A stretch of DNA of 49,981 nt from DAIQNV01 sp036788215 (GTDB lineage: Bacteria; Planctomycetota; Phycisphaerae; Phycisphaerales; UBA1924), in NCBI GenBank assembly GCA_036788215.1, contig DAIQNV010000019.1, forward strand, positions 1-49,981, written 5' to 3'. A program made the translations under genes and the position numbers. The notes beneath the pieces are model-generated. The model was not told the DNA's origin, made no database searches, and saw nothing but the letters and a program-made list of their open reading frames with translations. Below, piece by piece: positions 6,475 to 15,038 of this stretch (position 1 is the first letter of the stretch; every line of letters begins with the position of its first letter).

Positions 6475-9432
6475 ATGGCACAGGATCCCCCGAACAACCA
6501 GCCTCCCGAGGAGCCCACGGGCGCGGGCTATCCCGACTCGCCCGGGGGCGAGCCGGTGAGCGATTTCGATGCGGAGACGGTCGGGGCGGACCCCTCGTCC
6601 GCCGGCCCGGGAGGGGCTTCCGGCATGGGTTCGGGGCTCGGATCGGGGGTCGGCCCGTCCGGTGCCCGCTCGGGCACGGGCGCCGTCCCGCCCCCGCCCC
6701 TGCCCGAGACGCTGGGGAACTACCGCGTGCTCGGTGAGATCGGGCGGGGCGGGATGGGCTCGGTGTACTCCGCGGTGCGGGTCGGCGACACCTTCCGCAA
6801 GCGGGTGGCGATCAAGGTGATGCGCCGTGGGCTGGACACCGAGGACATGCTGGCCCGGTTCGAACTCGAGCGCCAGGTGCTCGGGGCGATCTCCCACCCC
6901 AACATCGCGCGGGTCTTCGACGCGGGCGTGACCCCCGACGGCCGGCCCTACTTCGTCATGGAAATGGTCGAGGGCAAGCCCATCGACCGGTACTGCGACG
7001 AGCACAACCTCTCGCTGCAGGCGCGGCTCGAACTGTTCGGCAAGGTGTGCGGGGCGGTGCACGCGGCCCACCAGAATCTCGTCGTGCACCGCGACATCAA
7101 GCCGGCGAACATCCTGGTGACCAAGGAGGGCGAGCCGAAGCTGCTGGACTTCGGCATCGCCAAGCTCCTGAATCCCGAGATGGCGGCGATCGACCCGATG
7201 ACGCGGCCCGACCAGCGTCTGCTGACGTACGAGTACGCGAGCCCGGAGCAGGTGACGGGGGACCCGATCACGACCGCTTCGGATGTGTACGCGCTCGGCG
7301 TCTTGCTGTACGAGTTGCTGACCGGGCACCGTCCCTACCAGATCGAGCGCCGGGTGCACGAGGAGGCTGTCCGGGTCATCTGCTCGACGGAGCCCGAAAG
7401 GCCCAGCACCGCGGTGTCGCGCGCGGTCACGGTGCGCGGGCCGGGCGACACGGTGCGGACGATCTCGGGGGAGGAGATCGCGCGTCGGCGGGAGATGCAG
7501 CTCGCCCGCCTGAAGCGAAGGCTCTCGGGGGACCTTGACAACATCATCCTGATGGCGATGCGGAAGACGCCGCACAGGCGGTACAAGTCGGCCCAGGACC
7601 TCGCGTACGACATCGAGCGCCACCTTTCGGGCATGACGGTCGTCGCCCGGCCACCGACCTGGGACTACCGGGCGGGGAAGTTCATCCGCAGGCACCGGGC
7701 CTCGGTCGGGGCGGCGGCGTTCGTCGCCCTGGCGCTGGTCGCGGGGTTGCTGGCAACGACCTGGCAGTGGCGGACCGCGGAAGCCGAGCGGGCGCGGGCG
7801 GAAGCGGCGGAGGCGGGGCTCGCGGAGCGTGTCGAGCAACTCCGGCGGATGGCCGGGGCGTTCGACGAGATCGAGCGGGATCTCGATCGCACGGGGGCGG
7901 CGACCGCGGCGCGCCTCGGGCTGTCTCGGGCGGTGGTGCGGACGCTCGAGGAACTGGCGCCGGCGTTCGAGGGCGACGCAACGCTGCGGCTGGAACTCGC
8001 GGCGGGGTACCGGCGGGCGGGGCGGCTGGCATCGGGGCCCGTCGGGCGCGCGGGGGATGCGATGACCAGCCTGCGCCGCGCCGATGAGCTGCTCGGAACG
8101 CTCGACGCGGACGACCCCGAGGTCGGTCTGGAGCGGGCCTCGATCGACTACGAGTTGTCCCGCGTGCTGGAGCGTGCGGGCCGGCCCGACGAGGCGGCCC
8201 AGCGGGCCCAGAGCGCTGCGGAGGGGGCGCTGGCGGTCGCGGACGCGTCGGACGACCCCGGGGCTGCGAGGCGTCTGGGGGGTGAGGCGCTCGATCAGCT
8301 CGCGTTTATCCGTCTGACCCGGGGCGAACTCGAGGAAGCGGAGCGTGCGGCGCAGCGGTCGCTCGATCTTCGACTGGACCTCGTGGAGCGGGCGCCGGAC
8401 GAGGCGGAGAACCGGCTCGGGCTGGTGATGGCGCACGAGACACTCGGGCGGATCGCGGAAGCCAGGGGAGATCCGGAGCGGGCGCTCGGGGCGTACGACC
8501 GCGCGATCGGGGCGGCGGAGGGCATCGTCGAGGCCGACCCCGGTCATGGCGAGGCGCTCCGGCGGGCGGCGGTCTTGCACACCCGGCGCGGGTACCCGCT
8601 GAACGCGTTGCAGAGGTTCGACGAGGCGCAGGCTTCGTTCGCGCGGGCGCAGGACATCCTCGAGGGGGTGCTCCGGGATGACCCGTTGAACGGGCGGGCC
8701 TTCGAGGAGTTGGCGCAGAGCTACGAGGGCGCGGGGGACGCGTGGTTCGGGGCCCGCGACTGGTCCCGGGCCGAGGGGGCGTACCGGGCGTTCCTGTCGA
8801 GGGCCGAGACCGCGCTCGAGCGGGACCCGGCGAACCGCCAGCGGGCCCGGATGGTGGCGTTGGCGCACAAGAAAATCGCGGACACCCTGCGGCGTCTGGG
8901 GGATGACGCGGGGGCGGCGGAGGCGTTCCGCACCGCGCTCGCGATGAACCTCGGCCTGCTCGATGCGGACCCGAGCAACCGGGCGTTGTTGTCCGATGTG
9001 CTGTGGATCGGCTACTACCTGGGTGGGGCGCTCGAGCGCCTGGGCGACGAGCCGGGGGCAGAGCGGGCGTACCTCAGGGGCTTCGAAGCGGGCGAGAGGC
9101 TGGCGGAAATGGCGGGGTTCGAGTGGCCCCTGCCGGCGTTCGCGGGCGGGTGTGCGCGTGGGATCGCCCGCGGGGCGGTGCGTGCTGGGGAAGGTGAGCG
9201 GGCGATCGGGCTCTTCGCGCGGGCGCAGCTGCTCTACCCGCGTGAGACCTGGGAGCCCCTGCGGGACGAGGCCTTGGCCTTCCGGTTGACGCGCGACGCG
9301 GAAGCGGAAGCGGATCGGCTGCGCCGAGCGATCAAAGCGGTGGAGGGGCTGGAGGACCCGGGGGAGGACGCTCTGTCGGCCCGGGAGTCGATGGCGTCGC
9401 GCCTCGCGGAATTGACTTCGGGCGAGGGCTGA
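6475..9432 (+). CDS. Transmembrane Ser/Thr protein kinase with C-terminal TPR repeats
   Basis: This 985-residue Hanks-type kinase has a disordered Gly/Pro/Ser-rich N-terminus (1-78) and a kinase domain (about 83-385). The domain has the glycine loop GEIGRGGMGSVY (87-98), catalytic Lys114, HRDIKPAN (205-212), DFGIAK (225-230) and ASPEQ, so it should be active. A single membrane helix (about 411-429) is followed by a coiled coil and then TPR-like helical repeats to the end (about 600-975). This arrangement is common in planctomycetes and places the TPR part outside the cytoplasm, presumably as a sensor or scaffold (inference). ATG 6475 lacks a strong ribosome site; the in-frame reading further upstream is antisense to the dockerin gene and not protein-like. 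The gene converges on the acyltransferase gene with 7 bases between stops. Confidence 0.9.
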   Translation: MAQDPPNNQPPEEPTGAGYPDSPGGEPVSDFDAETVGADPSSAGPGGASGMGSGLGSGVGPSGARSGTGAVPPPPLPETLGNYRVLGEIGRGGMGSVYSAVRVGDTFRKRVAIKVMRRGLDTEDMLARFELERQVLGAISHPNIARVFDAGVTPDGRPYFVMEMVEGKPIDRYCDEHNLSLQARLELFGKVCGAVHAAHQNLVVHRDIKPANILVTKEGEPKLLDFGIAKLLNPEMAAIDPMTRPDQRLLTYEYASPEQVTGDPITTASDVYALGVLLYELLTGHRPYQIERRVHEEAVRVICSTEPERPSTAVSRAVTVRGPGDTVRTISGEEIARRREMQLARLKRRLSGDLDNIILMAMRKTPHRRYKSAQDLAYDIERHLSGMTVVARPPTWDYRAGKFIRRHRASVGAAAFVALALVAGLLATTWQWRTAEAERARAEAAEAGLAERVEQLRRMAGAFDEIERDLDRTGAATAARLGLSRAVVRTLEELAPAFEGDATLRLELAAGYRRAGRLASGPVGRAGDAMTSLRRADELLGTLDADDPEVGLERASIDYELSRVLERAGRPDEAAQRAQSAAEGALAVADASDDPGAARRLGGEALDQLAFIRLTRGELEEAERAAQRSLDLRLDLVERAPDEAENRLGLVMAHETLGRIAEARGDPERALGAYDRAIGAAEGIVEADPGHGEALRRAAVLHTRRGYPLNALQRFDEAQASFARAQDILEGVLRDDPLNGRAFEELAQSYEGAGDAWFGARDWSRAEGAYRAFLSRAETALERDPANRQRARMVALAHKKIADTLRRLGDDAGAAEAFRTALAMNLGLLDADPSNRALLSDVLWIGYYLGGALERLGDEPGAERAYLRGFEAGERLAEMAGFEWPLPAFAGGCARGIARGAVRAGEGERAIGLFARAQLLYPRETWEPLRDEALAFRLTRDAEAEADRLRRAIKAVEGLEDPGEDALSARESMASRLAELTSGEG

Positions 9433-9439
9433 GGCGAAC

Positions 9440-10096
9440 TCAGTCGTCGAGCGTCCGCAGCACGCGGGCGGGGACCCCGGCGACAACCTGGCGTGGGCCG
9501 ACGTCGCTCGTGACGACCGCCCCGGCGGCGACCACGGCACCCCCGCCGATCGATAGCCCCTGGAGCACGACCGCGCCCGCCCCGATGTGGCACGACTCGG
9601 CGATGGTGGTGGCGCCGAGCACGATCGCGCCCGGGCTGATGTGCGTGTGGTCGCCGATGGTCGCGTCGTGCTCGACGATCGCGCGGGTGTTGATGATGGT
9701 GTTCCGCCCGACCGTGGCGCCCGCTTGCACGATCGCCCCCGCGAGGATAACCGCGCCCGCGCCGATCTCGGCGTGCTTCGACACGACGGAGGAGGGGTGG
9801 CGGACACCGACGATCGGCAAGTGCTCGCGGGTCTCGGCGTCGAGCGCGGCGCGGTGGCGGGCGTCGTGGGCGCTGCCGATCGCGAGGCAGTACGCGTTGG
9901 CGCCGTTGAGCGACTTCGTGTCGGTGATGAGCGTCGCGGGGCCGATGACGGGGACGCCGAAGACCGAGGTGCCGTGCTTGGAAGTGTCGTTGTCGAGGGC
10001 GCCGACGACGGTCGCGGTCCGCGCGGTGAGGAAGGCGTCGATGAGGACGCGGGCGTGCCCGCCGGCCCCGAGCAGGATGACCCGGACTTCGGACAC
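9440..10096 (-). CDS. NeuD/PglD-type sugar O-acyltransferase (left-handed beta-helix)
   Basis: This family acetylates amino sugars of surface glycans with acetyl-CoA. The 218-residue protein has the N-terminal UDP-sugar-binding fold with GAGGHA (10-15). Hexapeptide repeats run from about 105 to 205, including IGAGAVILAGAIVQAGATVG and IGDHTHISPGAIVLG. His143 in VEHD is the expected general base. The C-terminus VVAGVPARVLR is typical. The GTG start at 10096 lies 11 bases after the trpA stop and follows AAAGG, so it is probably co-transcribed with map and trpA. The exact sugar substrate cannot be read from sequence, and no glycan synthesis genes adjoin it. Confidence 0.82.
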   Translation of the reverse strand: MSEVRVILLGAGGHARVLIDAFLTARTATVVGALDNDTSKHGTSVFGVPVIGPATLITDTKSLNGANAYCLAIGSAHDARHRAALDAETREHLPIVGVRHPSSVVSKHAEIGAGAVILAGAIVQAGATVGRNTIINTRAIVEHDATIGDHTHISPGAIVLGATTIAESCHIGAGAVVLQGLSIGGGAVVAAGAVVTSDVGPRQVVAGVPARVLRTLDD

Positions 10097-10107
10097 GGGG
10101 ACCCTTT

Positions 10108-10977
10108 CTAAATCGTTACGGTGCCGGTCATGAGCTCGGTGAACCGATCCACCGCTGCGGAGACCGCGTTCTCGCCCCGTTGCTCGGCGTCGTCGATCGT
10201 CCGCACCAGGGCGCTGCCCACGATGGCGGCGTCGGCGTGCTGGACGACCGCGGCGACATGCTCGGGCGTGGAGATGCCGAAGCCGCAGGCGATGGGCCGA
10301 CGCGTGGCCCGGCGCAGCTCCGCGACGCGTGGCCCGATCTCGGGGGCGTCGGAGCGTTCGCCCGTGATGCCCGAGCGTGCGAGGAGATAGACGAACCCGG
10401 TGCACGCTTCCGCGATCCTGGCGGCGCGATCGGGCGGCGTGGTGGGGGCGATGAGCAGCGTGACGGAGAGATCGTGGCTCGCCGCCGCCTCGGCGAAGGG
10501 CACCGTCTCCTCCAGCGGCGCGTCGGGGAAGATGAACCCGTCGAAGCCGGCGGACCTGGCCCGCTCGCAGAACCGGGCCGGGCCGCCCGCGCCCTCCACG
10601 ATCGAGACGCTCACCATCGCCACGAGCGCCGCGTCGACGCGGTCACGCACCCGCGCCACCTCGTCGAAGACCTGGCCGAACCGCGTTCCCGCGGTCAGAA
10701 CGCGGTGCATCGCGGCGGCGATGACCGGGCCATCCGCGATCGGATCGGAGAAGGGCACGCCGATCTCGATGATGTCCGCCCCCGCGCCGTCGAGCCCGAG
10801 GATCAGGTCTCCGGTCGCGCCGACCGTGGGGTGCCCCCCGGTGATGAAGGGGATGACCGTCTTCCGGCCCGCCTCGGAGAGCGCGGCGAAGCGCTCCCCC
10901 ACGCGCCCCACCGGCGCAGCGTGCGGACGCGAGGATGGCTGGCTGGGAGGAGCGGGGGGGTCAGCAGGGGATGACAT
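10108..10977 (-). CDS. trpA: Tryptophan synthase alpha chain
   Basis: TrpA cleaves indole-3-glycerol phosphate to indole and glyceraldehyde-3-phosphate and passes indole to TrpB. The 289-residue protein has the signature EIGVPFSDPIADGP (71-84), with Glu71 and Asp82 in the positions of catalytic Glu49 and Asp60 of the Salmonella enzyme. Phosphate-binding GFGIST lies near the C-terminus. The N-terminus has an extra Pro/Ser-rich stretch of about 25 residues. ATG 10977 was chosen because GAGG lies six bases upstream; an in-frame ATG at 10989 lacks a site. The start lies inside the end of map (17-base overlap), implying translational coupling. trpB and other trp genes are not in the window. Confidence 0.93.
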   Translation of the reverse strand: MSSPADPPAPPSQPSSRPHAAPVGRVGERFAALSEAGRKTVIPFITGGHPTVGATGDLILGLDGAGADIIEIGVPFSDPIADGPVIAAAMHRVLTAGTRFGQVFDEVARVRDRVDAALVAMVSVSIVEGAGGPARFCERARSAGFDGFIFPDAPLEETVPFAEAAASHDLSVTLLIAPTTPPDRAARIAEACTGFVYLLARSGITGERSDAPEIGPRVAELRRATRRPIACGFGISTPEHVAAVVQHADAAIVGSALVRTIDDAEQRGENAVSAAVDRFTELMTGTVTI

Positions 10978-11785
10978 CGCGGACCTCATCGAGCCCCTCG
11001 GTCAGCACCCGGGGGCCGTTGTCGGTGATGAGCACGTCGTGCTCGTAGTGAACGCTCATGGACCCGTCGGCGGTATAGATCGGCCACGACCGATCGCCCT
11101 GCTTCGTCCGGGCGGTGCCGGTGGCGAGCATGGGCTCGACCGCGATCAGGACACCCGGCTCGCAGGGCCGGCTCCCGTCGGGCCACTCGCCCGGGTACGT
11201 CGCGGCAACGTTCGAGATGAAGGGGGGCCCGTGGAGCTTGCGCCCGTAGCCATGCCCGCCCAGTCCCCGGACGAGGTGCAGCTTCCGCTCGTGTTCGACG
11301 ATGCGTTGGACGGTGCTGGCCCAGTCGGAGTAGGTGTTGCCGGGCTTCAGTTCTCGGATGCCCTCGGTGAGCGAGGCCTTGCCCGCGTCGCACAGCGCCC
11401 GAACCTCGGGGGTCGGCGTTCCGAAGACGTAGGTCCAGGCCGCGTCGCCCACCCAGCCCCGGTACGAGACGCCGATGTCGATCTTCAGGACATCGCCCTT
11501 GGTGAGCGGGGGCTCGTAGCTGCCCGCGGTCCCGTGCACGATGCAGTCGTTGACGGACAGGCAGGCCTGCGAGGGGAAGGGCGGCATCCCGGCGGGCTTG
11601 TACCCATGGAAGCAGCTCTTGCAGCCCAGGCTGTCCAGCGTCTTCGCGACGAAGGTGTCGATGTGGGCGATCGTCTGCCCGGGCTCGAGGTAGTCGGCCA
11701 GGGCGCGGTGCACCTCGACCACCTTCTGCGCAGCGGCATAGGCGGCATCGGCCTCGGGCGGGCTCAGCTTCGGGATCGAACGCAT
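10961..11785 (-). CDS. map: Methionine aminopeptidase, type I
   Basis: The enzyme removes the initiator methionine from nascent proteins using two divalent metal ions. The 274-residue protein has the pita-bread fold with all five metal ligands: Asp103 and Asp114 in KIDIGVSYRGWVGDAAWT, His178 in GLGGHGYGR, Glu217 in AVEPML and Glu249 in YEHDVLI. His84 in NDCIVHG is the conserved substrate-site histidine. No N-terminal zinc-finger extension is visible, though residues 55-58 hold C..C. ATG 11785 is chosen. The gene heads the map-trpA-acyltransferase cluster and is divergent from the lipid-kinase-like gene with 60 bases between. Confidence 0.95.
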   Translation of the reverse strand: MRSIPKLSPPEADAAYAAAQKVVEVHRALADYLEPGQTIAHIDTFVAKTLDSLGCKSCFHGYKPAGMPPFPSQACLSVNDCIVHGTAGSYEPPLTKGDVLKIDIGVSYRGWVGDAAWTYVFGTPTPEVRALCDAGKASLTEGIRELKPGNTYSDWASTVQRIVEHERKLHLVRGLGGHGYGRKLHGPPFISNVAATYPGEWPDGSRPCEPGVLIAVEPMLATGTARTKQGDRSWPIYTADGSMSVHYEHDVLITDNGPRVLTEGLDEVRDVIPC

Positions 11786-11845
11786 GGGCCGATGGTAGGG
11801 GCCACCCCCCGGCGAGGGGACGGTCCGCCGGGGTACAGTCGGCCC

Positions 11846-12739
11846 TTGAGCGTCGTCCTCCTCGTCAACCCGAAGTCCGGCCGCGGGATCGCCGGCGCCC
11901 TCGCCGATCGGCTCGAGCGTGCCCTCGTCGCGGAGGGGGTGTCGGTGAAGCGGCTCGCGGCCTGCCCGCCCGGGGCGGAGGGCGGGGTCGAGCCGGTCGA
12001 TCCCGCCCGGTTCCGAGGGGCTGGGGCGCTCGTGGTCGTCGGCGGGGACGGCACCCTGAACCGCACCGCGGAGATGGCGGTCCGCACCGCGACGCCGGTG
12101 TACCACGTCCCGGTCGGCAACGAGAATCTCTTTGCCCGCCAGTTCGGCATGACCCGCTCGCCCGAGGCCCTGCTGACCGCGGTGCGGCGGAAGGATGTCG
12201 TCCGCACCGATCTCGCGCGGGTGAACGGTCGCCCGTTCCTGATCATGGCCAGCATCGGCCCCGACGCGGGCGTGGTGCACAGGCTGGCATCGATGCGCAC
12301 CAAGGCCATCGGGCACCTCGCCTACCTCCAGCCGACGCTCGAGGAACTCGGGAAACCCGCGATCGCGCGCGTGTCGATCGAGGTCGATGGCGAACGCGTC
12401 GTCGACAGCGTCCGGGGCTGGACGATCGTCGCGAACGCGCCCGAGTACGCGTGCCGGGCGAACCCGGCCCGCCACGCGAACGCCCTCAGCGGGCGGCTCG
12501 ATGTCGTCTTCATGCCCTGCTACACCGCCGGCGAGGCGAGCTGGTGGATCGCTCGGAGCCGTCTGGGCTGGCACCTGCGCGATCGCAAGCTCGTCTACCG
12601 GACGGGCCGGGAGATCGTGGTGAGGCACCACTCCGGCAGGCTCGCCATGCAGGTCGATGGCGAGGCGATGGAGACACCGGTGGGGGGAGAGCTTCGGTTC
12701 CGCGTGGAGGCGGGGGCGCTGCCGGTGCTGAGGCCCTAG
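11846..12739 (+). CDS. Diacylglycerol/lipid kinase-fold protein (YegS/DgkB-like)
   Basis: The family phosphorylates diacylglycerol, sphingoid bases or related lipids with ATP. The 297-residue protein starts with a DAGK catalytic motif: VNPKSGRG (7-14) and the nucleotide-binding VVVGGDGTLN (63-72). PVGNENLFAR, the place of the usual GTxNDFAR, carries a divergent GNEN. The C-terminal half is the beta-sandwich that ends VDGEAMETPVGGELRFRV. The start is a TTG at 11846 with weak upstream purines; no in-frame ATG occurs early enough. The lipid substrate is unknown. Its TAG stop is the left end of an intergenic repeat. Confidence 0.78.
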   Translation: MSVVLLVNPKSGRGIAGALADRLERALVAEGVSVKRLAACPPGAEGGVEPVDPARFRGAGALVVVGGDGTLNRTAEMAVRTATPVYHVPVGNENLFARQFGMTRSPEALLTAVRRKDVVRTDLARVNGRPFLIMASIGPDAGVVHRLASMRTKAIGHLAYLQPTLEELGKPAIARVSIEVDGERVVDSVRGWTIVANAPEYACRANPARHANALSGRLDVVFMPCYTAGEASWWIARSRLGWHLRDRKLVYRTGREIVVRHHSGRLAMQVDGEAMETPVGGELRFRVEAGALPVLRP

Positions 12740-12861
12740 AGCCATTTCTCCCGCTCCGTAGCGCCCTCCGGGCGCACACTCGCTCTTCTACGGCCGCGCC
12801 GGATGAAATCCGGCGGGCCTGAAGGGACCCACACCGCTACGCCTGAGGCGTAGCTGCTCTA
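12737..12861 (+). repeat. Intergenic hairpin repeat, copy 2 (full form), terminal inverted repeats carry both stop codons
   Basis: This 125-base element is flanked by TAGAGC (12737-12742) and its inverted copy GCTCTA (12856-12861). Inside are CCGTAG/CTACGG enclosing GCGCCC-TCC-GGGCGC, then CGCCGGAT-GAA-ATCCGGCG (8 bp) and GCTACGCC-TGA-GGCGTAGC (8 bp). The first TAG is the stop of the lipid-kinase-like gene, and the last three bases are the TAG stop of hutI on the other strand. Copies 1 and 3 lie at 3119 and 48368, also between convergent genes. It could be a REP- or MITE-like element acting as a bidirectional terminator. Confidence 0.82.
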
Positions 12862-14097
12862 ACGCCAGCGGGCGACGAGCTTGCCACCGCAGAACACGTA
12901 AGCGACGCCGGGGTCGCCGAAATCGTGGGCCAGCGCTCGTTCGTCGGTGTGGCGAAGCAGGACAAGGTCAGCGGCGCACCCCGGCTCGATCCGACCCAGG
13001 TCGTCGAAGCCCAGGAGGGCCGCCGCGTTCACGGTGCACCCGGTGATCGCCTCGGCGGGCGTCAGCCCGTTCTTGCGGACGCCGAGCGCGACCGCCATCG
13101 CGATCGAGCCGCATGGGGCCGACCCCGGGTTCAGATTCGTCGCGAGAACGACGGCGCCCCCGGCGTCGATCAGCGTCCGGGCGTCCGCGTAGCGGTCGTC
13201 GAGGTGGAAGCCCGAGCAGGGGAGCACGACGCCGGCGAGATCAGAAGCCGCGAGCGTGCGGAGCCCATCCGGCGTCGAGGCTTCGAGGTGATCGACCGAG
13301 CGGTATCCCCGCTGCACCGCTGCAGGAATCATGCCCAGGTCGTTGAACTGATCGGCGTGCACGCGGATCGGGTGGCCCCGCTCCTGGGCAGCGTCGAAGA
13401 GCCGAAGGCAGTCGGCGAGCGACCAAGCGCCGGTCTCGCAGTACGCGTCGATCGTGATGCCGGGGAACTCGGCGGAAATCGCAGGCAGCGTCTCGCTGAT
13501 GACCCGCTCAACCTGCCCGGCCCTATCAAGATCGGAATCGGCGTCGAAGGCGTGGGCGATGCAGGCGGTCGGGGAGACCCGGCCGGGCCAGCGCCCCGCG
13601 GCGTCGGCGATCGCACCGAGCAACTTCAGCTCGCCCGCGGTGTCGAGCCCGTAGCCGGACTTGACCTCGACCGCGGTCACGCCGTGGTACAGCAGCATCC
13701 GGCGGAGCCGCTCGAGCAGATCATCGGTGAGGGACTCCCGCGACGCAGCGCGTACCGCCCGCACGGTGGCCATGATCCCGCCGCCCCGCTCCAGCAACTC
13801 GAGGTACGTCGCCCCGGCGAGCTTCGCCTCCCACTCCGCGTACCGCTCGCCCGCGAAGCACGCGTGCGTGTGCGCATCCACGAACGCCGGCATCAACACC
13901 CGGCCCGCCGCGTTGATCGGATCAACCGACGGTGGGGGGGTGATCTGCGGGGCAACCCGTGCGATCCGTCCCTCTTCGATGAGCACATCGGCGCGGTCGA
14001 GTGCGCCGAGATCGGCCATTCCCGCGCCGCGCCGCAGCCCGGGCCCCCCGGCAAGCGTGAGGACGCGGGCGTCGCGGATGAGCGTCGGTTCCGTCAC
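12859..14097 (-). CDS. hutI: Imidazolonepropionase
   Basis: HutI hydrolyses 4-imidazolone-5-propanoate to N-formimino-L-glutamate, the third step of histidine breakdown. The 412-residue amidohydrolase has the metal motif FVDAHTHACFAG (72-82), the substrate-region motif GGGIMATVRAVRAAS, VEVKSGYGLD, HADQFND and SVDHLEAST, and NLNPGSAPCGSI, all characteristic of HutI rather than other amidohydrolases. The GTG start at 14097 follows the hutG stop by three bases and has no strong ribosome site of its own, which suggests coupling to hutG. It is the last gene of hutU-hutG-hutI, and its stop codon lies in the repeat downstream. Confidence 0.95.
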   Translation of the reverse strand: MTEPTLIRDARVLTLAGGPGLRRGAGMADLGALDRADVLIEEGRIARVAPQITPPPSVDPINAAGRVLMPAFVDAHTHACFAGERYAEWEAKLAGATYLELLERGGGIMATVRAVRAASRESLTDDLLERLRRMLLYHGVTAVEVKSGYGLDTAGELKLLGAIADAAGRWPGRVSPTACIAHAFDADSDLDRAGQVERVISETLPAISAEFPGITIDAYCETGAWSLADCLRLFDAAQERGHPIRVHADQFNDLGMIPAAVQRGYRSVDHLEASTPDGLRTLAASDLAGVVLPCSGFHLDDRYADARTLIDAGGAVVLATNLNPGSAPCGSIAMAVALGVRKNGLTPAEAITGCTVNAAALLGFDDLGRIEPGCAADLVLLRHTDERALAHDFGDPGVAYVFCGGKLVARWR

Positions 14098-14100
14098 GGT

Positions 14101-14982
14101 TCAGCGGCTCGGCGAGGGGCGTTGCGCGATGCCATGGAGCATCGCCTGGAACAGGCGGGCCGCCAGGCGAGCGGTCCGCTGGTCGCGGTCGTTGGGCGGG
14201 CTGAGCTCCATGATGTCGAGGCAGCGCACCCTCGGGCACCGCCCGGCGGCGTGGCACCAGCGCAGGGCCTCGGCGCTGGTCCAACCGGTCGCGTTCGGGG
14301 CGCTGACGCCCGGCGCGTAGGCCTGGTCGATGACATCGAGGTCGAAGCTGAAGCACAGCTCGCCCGCGGGCCAGTCATCCTCGGGCTCGAAGGGATCGAC
14401 CCGCCCCCCGTGCGCCTGGAACCATTGCAGGTGCGCGGAACTGTTCGCATAGCAGTCAAGCCCGTGCACGTGCAGCTCGCGGGCCCCACACTCTTCTACG
14501 AGCCAGCGGAAGGGCATACCCGAGCCCGGCTTCTCGCGCACGTCGAGGTGCGCATCGCAGTACACGATCGCCGGGGGCCCGAACTTCGCCGCCGCGGCGC
14601 GGATTACGGGGAACGACAGGTCGTGCCCGCCCCCGATCGCGATGGGCAGCATCCCCGCATCAAGGAGCGCCGCCACCGCCTCGGTCACGCGCCCGTGCGT
14701 CTCCTCCAGCGTCTTGGCGGGCCGGATGTCCCCCGCGTCGAACACCCGGGGCCAGTGGAACCCCGTCGGCTCCGCCGCCCCGTAGCGGGCGAGCGCCGCG
14801 CGGAACTCCGCGGGCCCCTGGGAGGCCCCGGCCCGCCCGGCGTTCATGGTCACGCCGGTGTCGTCCGGGATCCCGAGCAAGGCCACAGTGCATCCCGTGG
14901 GCTCATCGGTCGAAATCGTCGAGGCGAAATGCGTATGGGGGCGGACGGGGTAGTCCGCCGGCGCGGTGTGGGGGACCTTCAT
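14101..14982 (-). CDS. hutG: Arginase-family formimidoylglutamase
   Basis: HutG hydrolyses N-formimino-L-glutamate to glutamate and formamide, ending the pathway. The 293-residue protein has the arginase-family manganese motifs GGGHDLSF (117-124; His120), DAHLDVRE (143-150) and SFDLDVIDQAYAPG (about 223-236). The segment GSGMPFRWL after DAHLDV is typical for formimidoylglutamase. ATG 14982 gives a normal N-terminus; upstream in-frame codons are not family-like. It lies 56 bases after hutU and 3 bases before hutI. Guanidino-substrate hydrolases of the same family are the alternative, but the context makes HutG much more likely. Confidence 0.88.
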   Translation of the reverse strand: MKVPHTAPADYPVRPHTHFASTISTDEPTGCTVALLGIPDDTGVTMNAGRAGASQGPAEFRAALARYGAAEPTGFHWPRVFDAGDIRPAKTLEETHGRVTEAVAALLDAGMLPIAIGGGHDLSFPVIRAAAAKFGPPAIVYCDAHLDVREKPGSGMPFRWLVEECGARELHVHGLDCYANSSAHLQWFQAHGGRVDPFEPEDDWPAGELCFSFDLDVIDQAYAPGVSAPNATGWTSAEALRWCHAAGRCPRVRCLDIMELSPPNDRDQRTARLAARLFQAMLHGIAQRPSPSR

Positions 14983-15038
14983 CGCCCGAGTGTACAGGCA
15001 CCGGACCGCCGATCCCGGCACGAATCAGGAGGCCCGGC

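Noticed and set aside
3127..9807. Very long open frames antisense to the dockerin and kinase genes
   Set aside because: They are produced by the extreme GC bias at third positions. Their translations are Arg/Pro/Ala-rich with no domain motifs, while the opposite strands carry clear kinase and VCBS motifs.
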